Origin: Juglans regia | Lineage: Eukaryota; Streptophyta; Magnoliopsida; Fagales; Juglandaceae | Assembly: GCF_001411555.2 (NCBI RefSeq) | Contig: NC_049912.1 | Coordinates: forward strand, 29,117,514 to 29,181,513 | Length of the DNA: 64,000 bases | Direction: 5' to 3' | Position numbers and translations under genes: made by a program | In this document: positions 9,408 through 21,078 of the stretch, piece by piece | How positions within the stretch are numbered: the first letter of the stretch is position 1 | Layout: the number at the start of each line of letters is the position of its first letter | Notes under the pieces: model-generated | What the model saw: only the letters and a program-made list of their open reading frames with translations | What the model was told of the DNA's origin: nothing | Databases searched by the model: none

Positions 9408-12286
9408 CTACGTTTCAGCATCCACTTCAATTCGTTGAAGGAGCTCTAAAATATTTCCAGCTTTTCTCTTGGCCCTGTCGGTGCCATTCTCTGACAGTTC
9501 TTTCAATGCCTCTTCTGTACCAAGCTCTCTCGCTAATTTCAACTGCTCCAAACCACCTGTGCATAGAGACCACAATATTGCAGCGGCATTCTCCCGATTG
9601 CGTGGGGAGCCAGTTCTTATAATCTCCACCAAAACAGGAATTGGCTCAACTTGACCAATTGCTGCCTTCCCTTCAAGATGGCTTGCGAGAATCGCTAGAA
9701 TTGCTAGTGCTTCATCCACCATCCCACTTCCAGCATCCTTCAGCAATCTCATCAGTGGGCCCACGATACCAGCCTTCACAGCCCTTGCCTTGTTACCCTG
9801 ATAGATTGAAAGATTGAAAATAGCGGTGGCAGCATCCTTCTTCCCTCTTGGAGTCCCATCACAAAGCAACGTTATAAGAGCTGGGATAGCTCCTGCTGCT
9901 CCTATTTTCATCTTATATTCATCTATTACAGACAAACTGAAAAGAGTTGCAGCTGCATTTTCTCTTGCTTCCATGCTGCCATTTTTCAACACATCCACTA
10001 TATCAGGAATGGCGCCCGCATTTACAATAGTTCCCTTGTTACTCTCATTGATGGAAAGGTTGAGAAGTGCTGTAACAGCGTGCTCCTGTGTTCGGGGATC
10101 CGGAGAGGATAATAGTTCTGCAAGAAGTGGTATGGTTCCTGCTTCAGCAATACATACTCTATTATCTGCATTCCTCTTTGCAAGCAACCTTAGCTCACCA
10201 GCAGCTGCTCTTTGCTGTTCCGGAATCCCACTTGCTAATTTTTCCAATAAGGCATCAACAGCAGCACGATCACAGTCTGAAACTTTGCATCCTGATTTCC
10301 TGCTCCTGCAATTTGCTTGCTTTTTTGACAGCTCAACACCATTGTTCTCACACCATAAAGCAATCAGACTCTTCAAAACATAGTTAGGTGTTAGGGCCGC
10401 GTGCAACAATGTCTGCTGTGTCTTGGGACAGGTTTTATGTCCTGCATCAAGCCATTTTTGAATGCAGGACCTTTCATATGTCTGTAAAAAGGAAGGAAAA
10501 GGTAAAGTAGGTCACCAGTAATGGCTATAGTTACAGTATACAGTTGTAAGCTTAAACTGGGAAGGCTGCTGCCAGGTTATTTACCTGTCCAGTAGAGACA
10601 ATCACAGGATCTCTCATCAATTCAAGAGATATTGGACATCTGAAATCATCTGGGATAACTGGAGATCTGTGCTTAATCAAGCCCCTTTCACCCTCAGAGG
10701 TGTCAAATTGTGGATTTGCCATCAGTACCCAGTCTTTAATCTTCTTGAGCAAGGATGACATTACTTCAAAGCTGTCCCCTGGAGCGCCACCACTCGAGAT
10801 AACCAATTCATGGAATGCGAGTGATTCTTTCTTTACATCATTGATAGTCTTGAGATGCAGCTTTTCTGAAAGTCTTTTAAGTACTGCATGCTCGGGGTCC
10901 TTTTCTTTCTGTACTATGGCTAAATCAAGGTCCAGTTGAAAATCAAAGGAGTCCAATCTTCCTTTGGCTCTTCTGAATTGAGCATGTACTAGTTCAATCT
11001 GAAAGAAATCAAACATGTCCCACCTACTGTCAAACTCTCAAATCTGCTATTCCATGACCTGAGAATATTACTTTTTGTGAAAAGCCATCAATGATCAATA
11101 TTTTGGATAGGGAAATTATATCTGGGTCCTAATAAAAGCTATCGATTCTTTTTTTTTTTTTTTTTTACTTAATTATTAGGAAAGTGTTTTTAAATGAGTT
11201 TGTGAATTTTTTTTAAATGTTTAAAGTGATTTAAAAAATGGTTGAAAAAAAAAAACACATAAAAAAGAACCGATATATACATAGAGATTATACAAAAGTG
11301 AACCCACAAACTGATGTGGTTTCATAGGATCCGTTAAATCTATTTTACAATAAAAATAACTTTACAATCTGACGTACCACATCAAACCACGTCAGTTTGT
11401 AGATTTATCTTTGTGCAATTTTTTGTGTCTAAAGTATTTCTCTTTTGGATAACACTTATGGCTAGTACTCTCTCTCTCTCTCTCTCTCCTCCAAAATGGA
11501 ACTAATAGAGTAGGATAATGCTGAACTACATGCTGTAAGTTAGCATAAAAATTGAATGCAGTTCACTCTCTTCAAAATAAGGCTATAAGCTGGGTAGTAA
11601 TTAGTAAAAGCACCTGTTCGCGGACCTCCTCAGATATATCAAGATTATCATAATGAATCTCACTCAGCGCAGCTTCAATTTGTTCCGTCACCTGTTGGAA
11701 CCTCTGTGCAGTCTTTGCCCTTTGCAGAGCCTGTGACAAGTTAGACGTTGCTTAACTCAAAACCAATGATTTAAATGAGAATAATTCTGCGTTTGCTAAG
11801 AGGGAAAAATAATAGAAAATGGAGAAATTTTATTCAATCGCATAACCTCGAATAAGATTCCCGTTTGGTTACTGACAAAATGTATGAAAGATGAGACACA
11901 CTCGAAAGTTAAAACTTTCCCGTTCTTGGCAAACCGAACGGAAAGCAATTCAGTTAGAACGGTACCTGATTGAGTTTGCTCCCTCCGTTGACCGACCGGA
12001 GAACATCTTTAGCGGAATCCAGAGCCACTGCCAGCGATTCCAGGGCCTTCAGATCATCTTCGCCGAGCTCTTCGTCGCTGTCCCTCAATTCCTCGAAGAG
12101 AGGGCTGAGGAGCTTGACTCTCCGAACCAGGTTCCCGTACATCTTCTTGTAGACATTTCGGCAGTCGGGAAACTCGGAGATCGTCTTCACGGACTCGACG
12201 AGGCGACTCAGCACCGAGTCCTCCGGATCGTCAGTCGGACCCATGCGCTCAAAATCCGAGGAATTGGGCAGAAGGAAACAATCCAT
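9408..12286 (-). CDS. PUB14: U-box/ARM-repeat E3 ubiquitin ligase, PUB13/PUB14 type
   Basis: E3 ligase: the U-box recruits the E2 and the ARM repeats bind substrate. Four coding exons joined in phase 0: 12286-11966, 11730-11614, 10998-10585, 10481-9408. All have GT..AG borders and give 641 aa (Arabidopsis PUB14 is 632, from memory). Start is the ATG at 12286 ([10 protein letters not shown]); a second in-frame ATG at 12244 ([10 protein letters not shown]) is also possible. N-terminal helical UND region about 1-250 ([23 protein letters not shown]); U-box about 261-334 ([34 protein letters not shown], the last crossing intron 3); armadillo repeats about 350-620 ([45 protein letters not shown]). 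No break or missing motif. This group includes SPL11/PUB13, regulators of cell death, immunity and flowering; PUB14 fits best here because of its position next to ARA6 and VPS33. Confidence 0.95.
11140..11270. repeat. AT-rich MITE fragment, family D
   Basis: T18 run, then ACTTAATTATTAGGAAAGTG, then TTTTTTTAAATGTTTAAAGTG, an AT-rich pattern shared with 13330-13510, 20838-21078 and 47285-47482. It lies in intron 2 of the U-box gene. Confidence 0.35.
11271..11452. repeat. MITE, family C, copy 1
   Basis: Inverted repeat with CACAAACTGATGTGG on the left and CCACGTCAGTTTGTAG on the right, flanked by GAGATTATACAAAAGTGAAC and GCAATTTTTTGTGTC. Its reverse complement matches 25485-25662. It sits in intron 2 of the U-box gene. 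Confidence 0.75.
11468..11488. repeat. (CT)n microsatellite
   Basis: CT run in intron 2 of the U-box gene. Confidence 0.9.
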
Positions 12287-12894
12287 AAAAAAAAACACCT
12301 AGAATCGGATTGAAATCACGCGTGGGATTGGGATGGGGGGGGGTAAAATTGGAAAGCCAGAAACGCATAATAGATTTGCAGAGGAAGATGGGATTCTGTA
12401 AGAGGTTGAGGATGACTGATGAGGTTTAGGACAAAATAAAAAAAAAAAAAAAAAGAATTATAGAATTTATGTAGTTTAAATAAAATAATATTGTATATAA
12501 TAATGAGGAAGAGAATTGATCACTAAGTCTTGAATTGATTTCAGTGTTTGGTAGTTGAATGCTTGGGGTCGGGTAGTTGTTGGAACAGGAACAGGGACAG
12601 GGACAGGGAAGAAGAAGAGATCATCTCATTTGTGACAAATATTAAATCCTTTGTCACAACAATGTCCTTAGTTTCCATCGACCCGTAGAAACGAAAATCT
12701 TGATCCGACATTGCGAGGAATGTGGACCGGGCACCATTGCCGTTGTTATCATCAACATCAACGCAGTCGTTTTTCCTTCCCGCGAAGAATTGTCAACTGG
12801 GCGGTCGGGGATATTTCCGAGAAACCACCAACTCGAAAGCCCCTTGGCCTGGCCACACTCTAACTCGACCGGCTTGCATTTAAGCCGTAAGCCT
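12287..12894 (-). promoter_or_regulatory. Promoter/5' UTR region of the U-box gene
   Basis: Upstream of the U-box ATG. It contains a poly-A run (12438-12454) and a short GGAACAGGAACAGGGACAGG tract at 12579-12607. No TATA box could be assigned with confidence. The rest (12680-12890) is more GC-rich and unexplained. Confidence 0.35.
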
Positions 12895-13100
12895 AAGTGT
12901 AAGTTTGGAGATGAGATAAGAATTTTATATTTTATTTTAAAGTTTAAAATAATATATTTTAATATTATTATTATTTTAAAATTAAAAAAAAATATATTAG
13001 AATTTAAAAAATTTAAATTATTTATTATATTTTGTATGAGAATTTAAAAAATGTATAATGATGATATAAGATGAGATAAAAATTTTATGTTTTATCTTGT
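12895..13100. repeat. MITE, family A (GAGATGAGAT-type), copy 1
   Basis: Left TTTGGAGATGAGATAAG, centre ATTTTAATATTATTATTATT, then TTTGTATGAGAATTTAAAAA and right GATGATATAAGATGAGAT. This is the most frequent repeat in the window (also at 17766, 18033, 19175, 29435, 37020, 44408 and, weakly, 50090). Confidence 0.7.
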
Positions 13101-13329
13101 TTCAAATCTGTCCTAAGCCTGACTTTAAGGTCTATTTTTTTAAAAAAAATATATATATATATAAATAAATAATTCAGAGGTCAATTATATTGTCAAAAAG
13201 TCAACGGAGATAATTCATGAGATGAAAAAGTGATTTTTTTTTTTTAGGGGGGGTGGGGTTCAGGGCTACTAAATTTAAACCGACCCCTCAGGATTGTTTA
13301 AATCAATAATAACCCACTAATTCTTCCCG

Positions 13330-13512
13330 TTCTATTTGGCTGTTAGGAAAAAAAAAATATTTTTATTTAATAATTAAAGAAGTAATTTTAAAAATATTGG
13401 TATATTTTTTTATTTTTAAAAATATTTAAAAATATGTAAAAAATGTGAATAGCAAAAAAAAAATTACAAAAGTAACTAGCAGCAACAATAGACAATACTA
13501 CTTTGGCAGCAG
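13330..13512. repeat. MITE-like, family D
   Basis: TTTAATAATTAAAGAAGTAA followed by repeated TTTTTTTATTTTTAAAAATA blocks. It resembles 20838-21078 and 47285-47482 in order and content. Confidence 0.45.
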
Positions 13513-13998
13513 AATACCACCGCTCATTGAGCATTCACTACAACTATACGTCAAGTATGCATGATGGGCCATACTAACAAAATGAATGGATTAAGATGTT
13601 CAATATTGAGTAGATCAATTAACTTAACAAGTATGTTATTTTATCAAACATCTCTCAATAGTTCCAACGTATATATATAAAGTATTATAAACATTTTGGA
13701 GCATTATTTCTCTAGATTGTACTAAAGTAGCTATGAAATAATGCAATAATTGTGGGATTCCTTCCAATGGCCTTGTTCAGTTCAATTTTGAATTCAAGCC
13801 GTTTTGATAAGTGTGATGCTGAATCTTACAGCTCCAATTGAAAGGACTGAGTTCGAACCACATCATATAAAATACCGAAGTATGACATATAAAGATCACA
13901 ATATACACAAGCTGGGTAATATTACAGGCAGATAAAGGGCTCCCAACAACTTGACCCAATCTTTAGTTGATTCGGTTCTAACTTTCATGGTCCTGCAT

Positions 13999-16900
13999 TC
14001 ATGAAGAGGGCGGGCGGGGTAGCCGCTTGGCAATTTCCTGCCAGAAGAAAGGAACAATGGTTACTCTTCTAATTGCATATAATTTCAAAGACCATGTATT
14101 CTACAGATAACCTATCTTTAGGCCTTTTATTTTTGTAATGGTCCCATAAACTAACCAAAAAAAAATACTTTTTTTTTTTTTTTGGTCTCTGTTAACACGA
14201 CCAACAAAAAGAAGAAAAACCCCCTACAATTGCAATCATACGAAGTTGTTATGGTCGATAATAGCTGCTAACAGAAAATGGATATTTCTATAAAGTCGAT
14301 TTCAAAACTACCTCAAACAGCTGATTTATATTATCTGCAGTCTTTGCAGATGTCTCGATAAAAAACATTCCATTCTTCTCCGCATAGTCAATGCCATCCT
14401 GCAAGACAAAAACTGGATATGTCATATCATGAAAAATGAATGTTACTTTGTAGGTATACAGAATGTATCAAACTGAGTACTGCACTTACCTGAACCGGCA
14501 CTTCCCGCATCTCATGAAGATCAGCTTTGTTACCAACTAAGGCCATGACTATATCAGGACTTCCATGTTTTTGTAGCTCCTGTATAATGACATATTCATC
14601 AATTGTTTGAAAATGCAAATTTGCATATCAACCATAGGAACTAATTACCAACTAAATCTAGGCAACCGACAATCACCCAACCACTACCAACACCTAATTA
14701 CCGGCCCAATTACTTCTCAGTCTGATTCCCAACTTTTAAGTATTACCAACCGATATCATGCAACCCTATCATGAAGCAATTAACAAAATTAATCCATAAC
14801 TAAAAAATTTCAAGAGCATACTCAGGCCCTATGTGAAGCATCAATGGTGTGTTTCAAAGTTCCAACTAAGGAACTTCTGTCAAAAGTCATGCACTGCTAT
14901 ACACCAGTAACATTAGGCTAATTTTGTTGGCACAATTATCAGTAAAGCACAACATGTAGGCCTATTCAAGCGGGCCGGGTTTCATCCCGGCCTGGTCCAA
15001 TAACCGGTTGTGGGTTCACGCCCGGGTTGTACCCAGTCTGGAAGCCACATTACCCAACCCGGACATACACGGTCCGGGTACGGGTATGACACCCGGGTAC
15101 CGAGTTTAAAACCCGGTACCTGGTTTTTATATAATTTTCTTTTTTAAATCCCTAGTTACCCCCACCCTGGGCATCAAAGGAAGAAGCCTTCTCTCTCTCC
15201 AAAACCACAACCATCACCACCGGTGCTATCAGAGGCCGCTATACACAAAAGCCTTCTCGAGCGCCAAAACCCTAGCCATCACCGCCAGTGACTAGCAGAG
15301 GCTGCCGTTTGGCTAGATCTACACTTTTCTTTTTGGGTTCTATTTTGTCACCCAGATCTATAACCTGTTATGTTGTGGTAGTGTGTGAGTACTGTTTTGG
15401 TTGGCCAGATCTACCAAGGTTGTTTTGTTTTTTTGAGGATCTGGGCGAGGCACCAAATGCTGACCACCCACCCTAAATCACCGTCACTTTTGTCAACGGG
15501 GTTGAAGATGTCTTCGACGCGATAGCCACTTAGACCATAAGGAACATGATTCTCAAAAAGGGTCAGTTACTCGAAACCCTCTCTCTCTCTCTCTCTCTCT
15601 CTCTATGCTGAGCTTTTATAACTCATGGATTCTTTGTGACATTGGTATGTGGTGGTATTTGTTAGATTTTTGTTTAGATTAGATTCTTTGTTGTTATTAT
15701 TGTGTTAGTTGTGATTGGTGATCAAGGAGTAAGGGTATGTTGTTTAGCTTAGGCTGCCGCTAGCTTTTGAGTATGTTTTCTTCTCTCTGTTTGTTTTGTT
15801 CTCTCTTTGTTGATTTTGGATTTGTTTTGATAAGAATGTTTGAACGTTTGAGGAGTATTTTTATGGGTTAGATCTATTTAGTTGAACAAAGGAAAAATAT
15901 ATAAACATTTTTCTAAGCATGAAAAATAGACAAATAAATGCAAAGACAAAATGCCTTATAGTTATAAATACATAAAACAAATGAATATATAAAAAAGGTG
16001 GAATGGGGTTCTGTTTTCAAGTAATCCTAACCCCAATGTGGGGCTTGCCTGTCCTTTTTTGTGCTCTAATTCAAACCATCTCTGTTAACGTCGTCAAAAC
16101 CACAAAGTCCCATGTGTGATATGTCTACTCCCCCTTCTAAAATAGAAAGACAAAACCAAAAAGCAAAACCAAGTTTCACCTACTTGACCTTCCAATCTCA
16201 CATGGAGACTTTGGTTGTTGAGGTTAGAGGGACCAGATCAGAGACAGAGTGAGGCAGCTGAGCAGGTGTGGGTTGACTCATTTTACATGATTTAAGTCAT
16301 CATGCTAGCTAATCTCAAAACTCAGCTAGTCCTCTAACAACAAATCGCAAAAGGCACATCAGTAAAGAGAGATACACAGCTAAACAACTCGAATTCTTCC
16401 TATCTCCAGCTACCATAATCCTTCAAGTATCCGCAAATGCATTTCCAAAGAGAGGAATCCATCTATCTCAAAATATTTTGGCTGAAGCATGACAAACATG
16501 AATAGATTGTAAGTCATCTTATACCATAAAATTTTAAGAACTGCAGTAATACAAAGTTATAGCATTTTTGCTTAGATGATGTTCTTCAATGTTGCAGGAT
16601 GTTAAGGAGCATTTTTTATTCTTGTTTTACTAATGTCAGATTTTTTCCGTATTGTAATGACCAGTCTTTTGGTTAAATCTGTGAAGGTTCATTTTTCTTC
16701 TTTATCTTTTTCTTGTACTTTTTGCTTAATTTTGGCCAGGAAAGAGGAATGTTGGCACAGCTGGGATATAATTGGCTCACATGGCGTATAAAGACCATGC
16801 TACTGATTGCATAATTCATATATTGTCATTTTGTCATTTTTGTGTTTTATAATGTAATGTATAAATACAAAATAATGTAACATGTAGTGAATTGGATTTT

Positions 16901-19900
16901 GAGTTGCATGCATTTTACATGATGAATATTGTATAAAATTTTCTTTTGCATGCATTTAGTTAAAATGGTAATTAGTTTCTAACTTTAGTTATTTTTTACA
17001 TAAAATTTCGTTTTCTATTTTAATATATTTTTATTATTATGGACCATCTTCAATGTATTAGTATTATTCTTTTTAACATGATTTCTTGAAATATAGGCTT
17101 TTAGATTAAAAAACAAATGCTTTATTGCTTTCAACATTACTTTTTTTTTTTGACAAAAAATTGATAACATAAAGATTTTGTAAAAAGAAAAAAAAAGCAC
17201 CGAGTTCAGACCGGAACCTGGATTCATCTGGGTTTTGGACTAGGTCATAACCCAAGCTAACCGGGGCGAGAACCCGGCCTGGACCGGGTATTCCTGAGTA
17301 CTCGGTCTGGAACCCGGATGAACAGTCTTAATAACATGTAATCTCACAAGAGGTCACTAGGTATGATTACATCAACCAGATCATTTTGTTCTACAATATG
17401 GGCAATAAAGAATATTAGATTGTAAACAAAGTGTGTTGCAACAAAACACTTACAATCTTCCTTGACTCCTTGGTGCCTTTAATGTTTCCTAGAGAAGGCT
17501 GGGGAGGGAGATGAATAAACTTGGAATTTTTTTTTCTGATATTTAGCCACCTTAAACTATTAAGATCAATTTTTTATAACTTTTAAATTTTAGTATCAAA
17601 TTTTTAAAAAGTTTTTACCTTCAATGTGAATAAATTATGACTGAGTTCAATTCTAGAATAGGTGCTTAACCTTAATGTAAAGCCCCATCATGAAGGTCAC
17701 TTGCCCACACTAGTGAAAAGGTTATCATAAAGTTTGGTCCTTTCCCCCAAACCCTTTGCACTATAAGGAGATGTTTGGAAATAGTTTTGGTATCATCACA
17801 ACTCATCTCATCTCATCCCATCTCATTTCTTTCCCAAATATCACTCAAACACAAACACTTTCAAACTAATCATTACAACTTTCCCAAACTTTTAAACAAA
17901 AAACAATTCAAACTTCTTCAAATCCTAAAATAAAAATTATATTAATAAATTATATTCTAACAGTTTTTTAACTTTATAATATTTTTTATTCAATTTTTTC
18001 TCTATCCTTTTTCAAAACCCCATAAAATATTAAGGTGCTGTTTGGATAGTGAGATGAAATGAGATAGTTTTAGATGAAAGTTGAAAATTGAATAAAATAT
18101 TGTTAAAATATTATTTTTTAATATTATTATTGTTTTGGGATTTGAAAAAATTGAATTATTTATTATATTTTGTCTGGCTCGTGTTGCACCCCTCGTTTTA
18201 TACTTATAAAAAAAAATTATATTTTGTGTGGGAATTTAGGAAAGTTGTAATGATGAAATGAGATGAGATAAAACATTTTCACCATCCAAATTGGGCCAAA
18301 CTATCTCACTACTATTCACAAACCATCTTACTACTATTTACAAAATTTTCATCCCATCTCATTCCTTAAGCATCCCCTAATACTTTGAACTGAAATTTTA
18401 TTTTATTTTTATTAGTAAAACAAGGATATCTTACAATGAGATAAACAAAACAAAACATCATAATGAATAATAAGCAATCCCTGAAATGTCTTACCTTAAC
18501 CCAATATTGTGCTTTGGCAAATGATTCTGGGCTTGTTATATCATACACAACAACTGCAACTGCAGCACCTCGATAGTAAAGTGGTGCCAATGCTGCATAT
18601 CTGAACACGACACAATTGATCATTAATGTTATCCTGCAGAAAGTAGTATGCATGGGCAAGGGAGAGATGGAGTAGAATATCAATAGAAACAAGGACATTA
18701 TAGCATGAGATTTTGCTATTCAGAACGTAAGTTAGTTCATACATTTAAGCAAAATACTTCATACATTGAAGCATGTTGACGAAAAATACCTCTCCTGTCC
18801 TGCAGTGTCCCATATTTCAAACTTAACTGTTGTGGAATCTTGCAATGCTATTGTCTGTGATAAGAATGAAGCTCCAACAGTAACCTGAAATTATTTAAAC
18901 CAACAAATGTAAGTTTATTATAACCTAAATGTAGGCTAAGAGGAAGAGTAGGTGCCCATATTCACTAAAGAACATCAATGACCAAAATAACGTAAAACAA
19001 TGTGTTGTGTGTAACAGTAACATATTCCTTACCTTGGATGTTGGGTCAAACTGACCACGAACAAAGCGAAGAACAATACAGCTTTTGCCAACTCCAGAGT
19101 CACCTAACAACACCAGCTGCACAAAACCAAATCAGCCAGTTCCATTCTTTCATCGCAGGTTTGGGGGCAAAGACAAAACACAAAATTCTCATCTCATCTC
19201 CTCATTACAAATTTTTTAAATTCTTGCATAAAATATAATAAACAATTCAACTTTTTAAAATCTCAAAACAATAATAATATTAAAAAATAATATTTTAAAC
19301 TTTCATCTAAAACTAAAAATTCTCATCTCACTCCCCAAACCAATAATTTCACCAAGGCTTGAAGATTCCATCTAACCCAGTCTCCCTTTATCCCAGCAAT
19401 GAACCGTTGAAGATTAAAGAAAAAGCCTCTTCCTTCGCAATTATCCTTTTGTCTAGTAAATCCACTAGAAGGTAGAAAATATGAAGCTGAAATATAAAGC
19501 CAATAGGCCCGTAGCCGAAGTTTTATAGAATTTATGCAACACTATTTTATTAAGATCCCTTTTTATACTCAGCTCAAATCATTCATCCCCACTAATTGGG
19601 ATCAATGCCATGTATAACTTTTCAGCTAATTGGAGCCTAGGCATAGCCAATATAACTTGAATGGCTCCAATGAGTTGTCAAGTAAATTAATCCACTATCA
19701 TTAACAAGAAATTAGCATCAGCTACTGTCCACAATATAAGGCATAGATTTATGTCCACAATGAATTGTCAAATAAAGTTACAAAAGAACCAAAATAAAAT
19801 CTTACAAGATGTCTCCCATTTCGTTTACTTCCTCAACCACAACAAGTGCAAATTTTCGAGAAAAAACAAAACAAAAAGCATATATCCAACTTTCTATCAT

Positions 19901-20336
19901 CTCAACCTAGGAGGTGAGCGAAACAGCCATTCGAATATTTTGCCTCTAGAAAAAAGGTACCTTTACGCGAAGATTTTTTGGGTCGGCCAGTCCGCCATTC
20001 TCCAAATTCGGGCCGGACAACCGCCCAGAATTCCTATCTGCAAACATAAAAACCTCCAATCAATCAATTCAACCAAAATCCCCCATAGAGTTGCACACAA
20101 CCAGAACCACGTAATGACAATCGCCCTACTGAAAACCCATTTCCAGCACCTTGATTTAAAAAACTCCGGAAACCCATATAAGGGTATCTGTATTTAGCCT
20201 TGGGTTAAACAAAATTAAAATTAGAAGAGAAATTCCGGCTCAATCAATCTGAACCGCTGCAAACCCTAGAACGAAGGACAACAAAATCAATCAAATGCCT
20301 GCGAGGTTTACCTGGGATAGAGGAAGAGCAACCCAT
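13999..20336 (-). CDS. RABF1: ARA6-type plant-unique Rab5 GTPase
   Basis: Small GTPase of the endosome and plasma-membrane trafficking route. Eight coding exons: 20336-20312, 20037-19961, 19116-19033, 18884-18790, 18600-18495, 14579-14490, 14398-14312, 14037-13999. All joins keep frame with GT..AG borders and give 200 aa (Arabidopsis ARA6 is 202, from memory). N-terminus [13 protein letters not shown] carries the ARA6 hallmark: Gly2 for myristoylation and Cys3 for palmitoylation. Nucleotide-binding motifs are intact: GDSGVGKS (39-46), switch region TVGASF, WDTAGQE (87-93), NKAD (146-149), ETSAK (174-178). The C-terminus is [12 protein letters not shown] with no cysteine, so there is no prenylation site, as expected for this subclass. 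Intron 5 is 3.9 kb and holds a hAT-like element plus two MITEs; intron 2 holds another MITE. The first exon is only 25 nt. Confidence 0.96.
14949..14956. other. Left target-site duplication of the intronic hAT-like element
   Basis: ACAACATG; its partner ATAACATG is at 17331-17338 (7 of 8 bases equal). Eight bases is the hAT size. Confidence 0.65.
14957..17330. mobile_element. Non-autonomous hAT-like element in RABF1 intron 5
   Basis: 2.37 kb. Ends TAGGCCTATTCAAG and (reverse complement of the right end) TAAGACTGTTCATC form short imperfect terminal repeats, typical of plant hAT elements. Both subterminal zones are GC-rich arrays of CCGGGT/ACCCGG words (14975-15125 and 17190-17320) in an otherwise AT-rich intron. 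There is an 8-bp target duplication. No transposase frame is present, so it depends on a helper. The inner part has a CT microsatellite (15582-15604) and CT-rich and Cys-poor sequence around 15180-15540 that looks like captured host DNA but is not recognised. Confidence 0.7.
15582..15604. repeat. (CT)n microsatellite
   Basis: CT run inside the hAT-like element. Confidence 0.9.
17766..18025. repeat. MITE, family A, inverted copy
   Basis: CAACTCATCTCATCTCATCC on the left and a long AT-rich remainder, the reverse of the family A plan. It lies immediately before another copy in the same intron of RABF1. Confidence 0.65.
18033..18377. repeat. MITE, family A, with a nested retroposon tail
   Basis: AGGTGCTGTTTGGATAGTGA...GATGAGATGAGATAAAACATT. 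Interrupted at 18174-18216 by a 43-bp insertion (separate entry). Confidence 0.7.
18174..18216 (+). mobile_element. Very short retroposon (LINE/SINE) 3' end with target duplication
   Basis: A 43-bp insert ending TATACTTATAAAAAAAAA is flanked by a perfect 11-bp duplication TTATATTTTGT (18163-18173 and 18217-18227). It lies inside a MITE, which gives an independent outline of the uninterrupted sequence. A poly-A end plus a variable-length duplication is the mark of target-primed reverse transcription. Confidence 0.75.
19175..19345. repeat. MITE, family A, inverted copy, RABF1 intron 2
   Basis: TTCTCATCTCATCTCCTCAT on the left, AATAATAATATTAAAAAATA in the centre, and TCTCATCTCACTCCCCAAAC on the right. 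Confidence 0.65.
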
Positions 20337-20837
20337 GGCGAGCAGAGACAGTAAGTATGGTTCAGAGGAGAGAGCGAAAGAAAGCAAAAATGGCTTATGG
20401 GTGGAATCAAGGTCGTTAATGGCCGGTGAACTTGACACTCTGTGGAGCCCATCTACCTCTTTATGCTACTACCGACTACGTTTACTCAAAAAAAAAATAG
20501 AAAACTATTACTTGAAAAAAATTTTAAAAAATATATATATATTTATATATAATATATCGAGCCCATATTTTCTTATACCTCTTATATGCCACGTTTACCA
20601 GACTGGCCCAGCCTTTCAAGGGACCAAAAGTTACAATCATCTAAGAGGCCCATTCAAACATATTATGACAGAAAGCCCGAGCCTTGTGTGAATATCAGAA
20701 CTCGTTGGGGCCTCAAGCTGAGCCCATGGGGAAAACAAAGTAAAATGTAGGAAAGTTAGGTAAATGCTGAGCCTTTTGGTACATATTTTTATATATTTCG
20801 TTTTATTCGAAAATTATTTTGTATAAAGTGATACTTT

Positions 20838-21078
20838 CTATAAGAGTGGTGTTAGTGTGCCGGCCAACCTTGTCCACTGTGCATAATAGTACAAATTTTA
20901 CATTTTATTTTATTTTTAATATATTTTTTAAATATTTTTAAAAAATAAAAAAATACATCAATATATTAAAAATCAATTCCTTAATTACTAAATAAAAAAT
21001 ATATTTAAAAAAAAATTAAATATATAAACGATCAAAATAAGAGGATAAACTCATAGGCATACTAATATTTTCATTTTC
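20838..21078. repeat. MITE, family D, with terminal inverted repeats
   Basis: Left end GGTGTTAGTGTGCC and right end GGCATACTAATATTTTC are imperfect reverse complements. The interior is long runs of TTTTTAATATATTTTTTAAA type. Related to 47285-47482. Confidence 0.55.

Noticed and set aside
9469..9654. Open frames on the plus strand across the U-box gene (also 9814-10383 and 10088-10387)
   Set aside because: They are antisense shadows of a clearly conserved minus-strand coding exon.
12284..12298. Upstream GTG-led extension of the U-box protein (FFF before MDCF)
   Set aside because: Plant nuclear genes rarely start at GTG; the ATG at 12286 is in frame and fits the family length.
15288..15476. 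62-aa frame inside the hAT-like element
   Set aside because: No transposase or other family motif; composition matches non-coding DNA.
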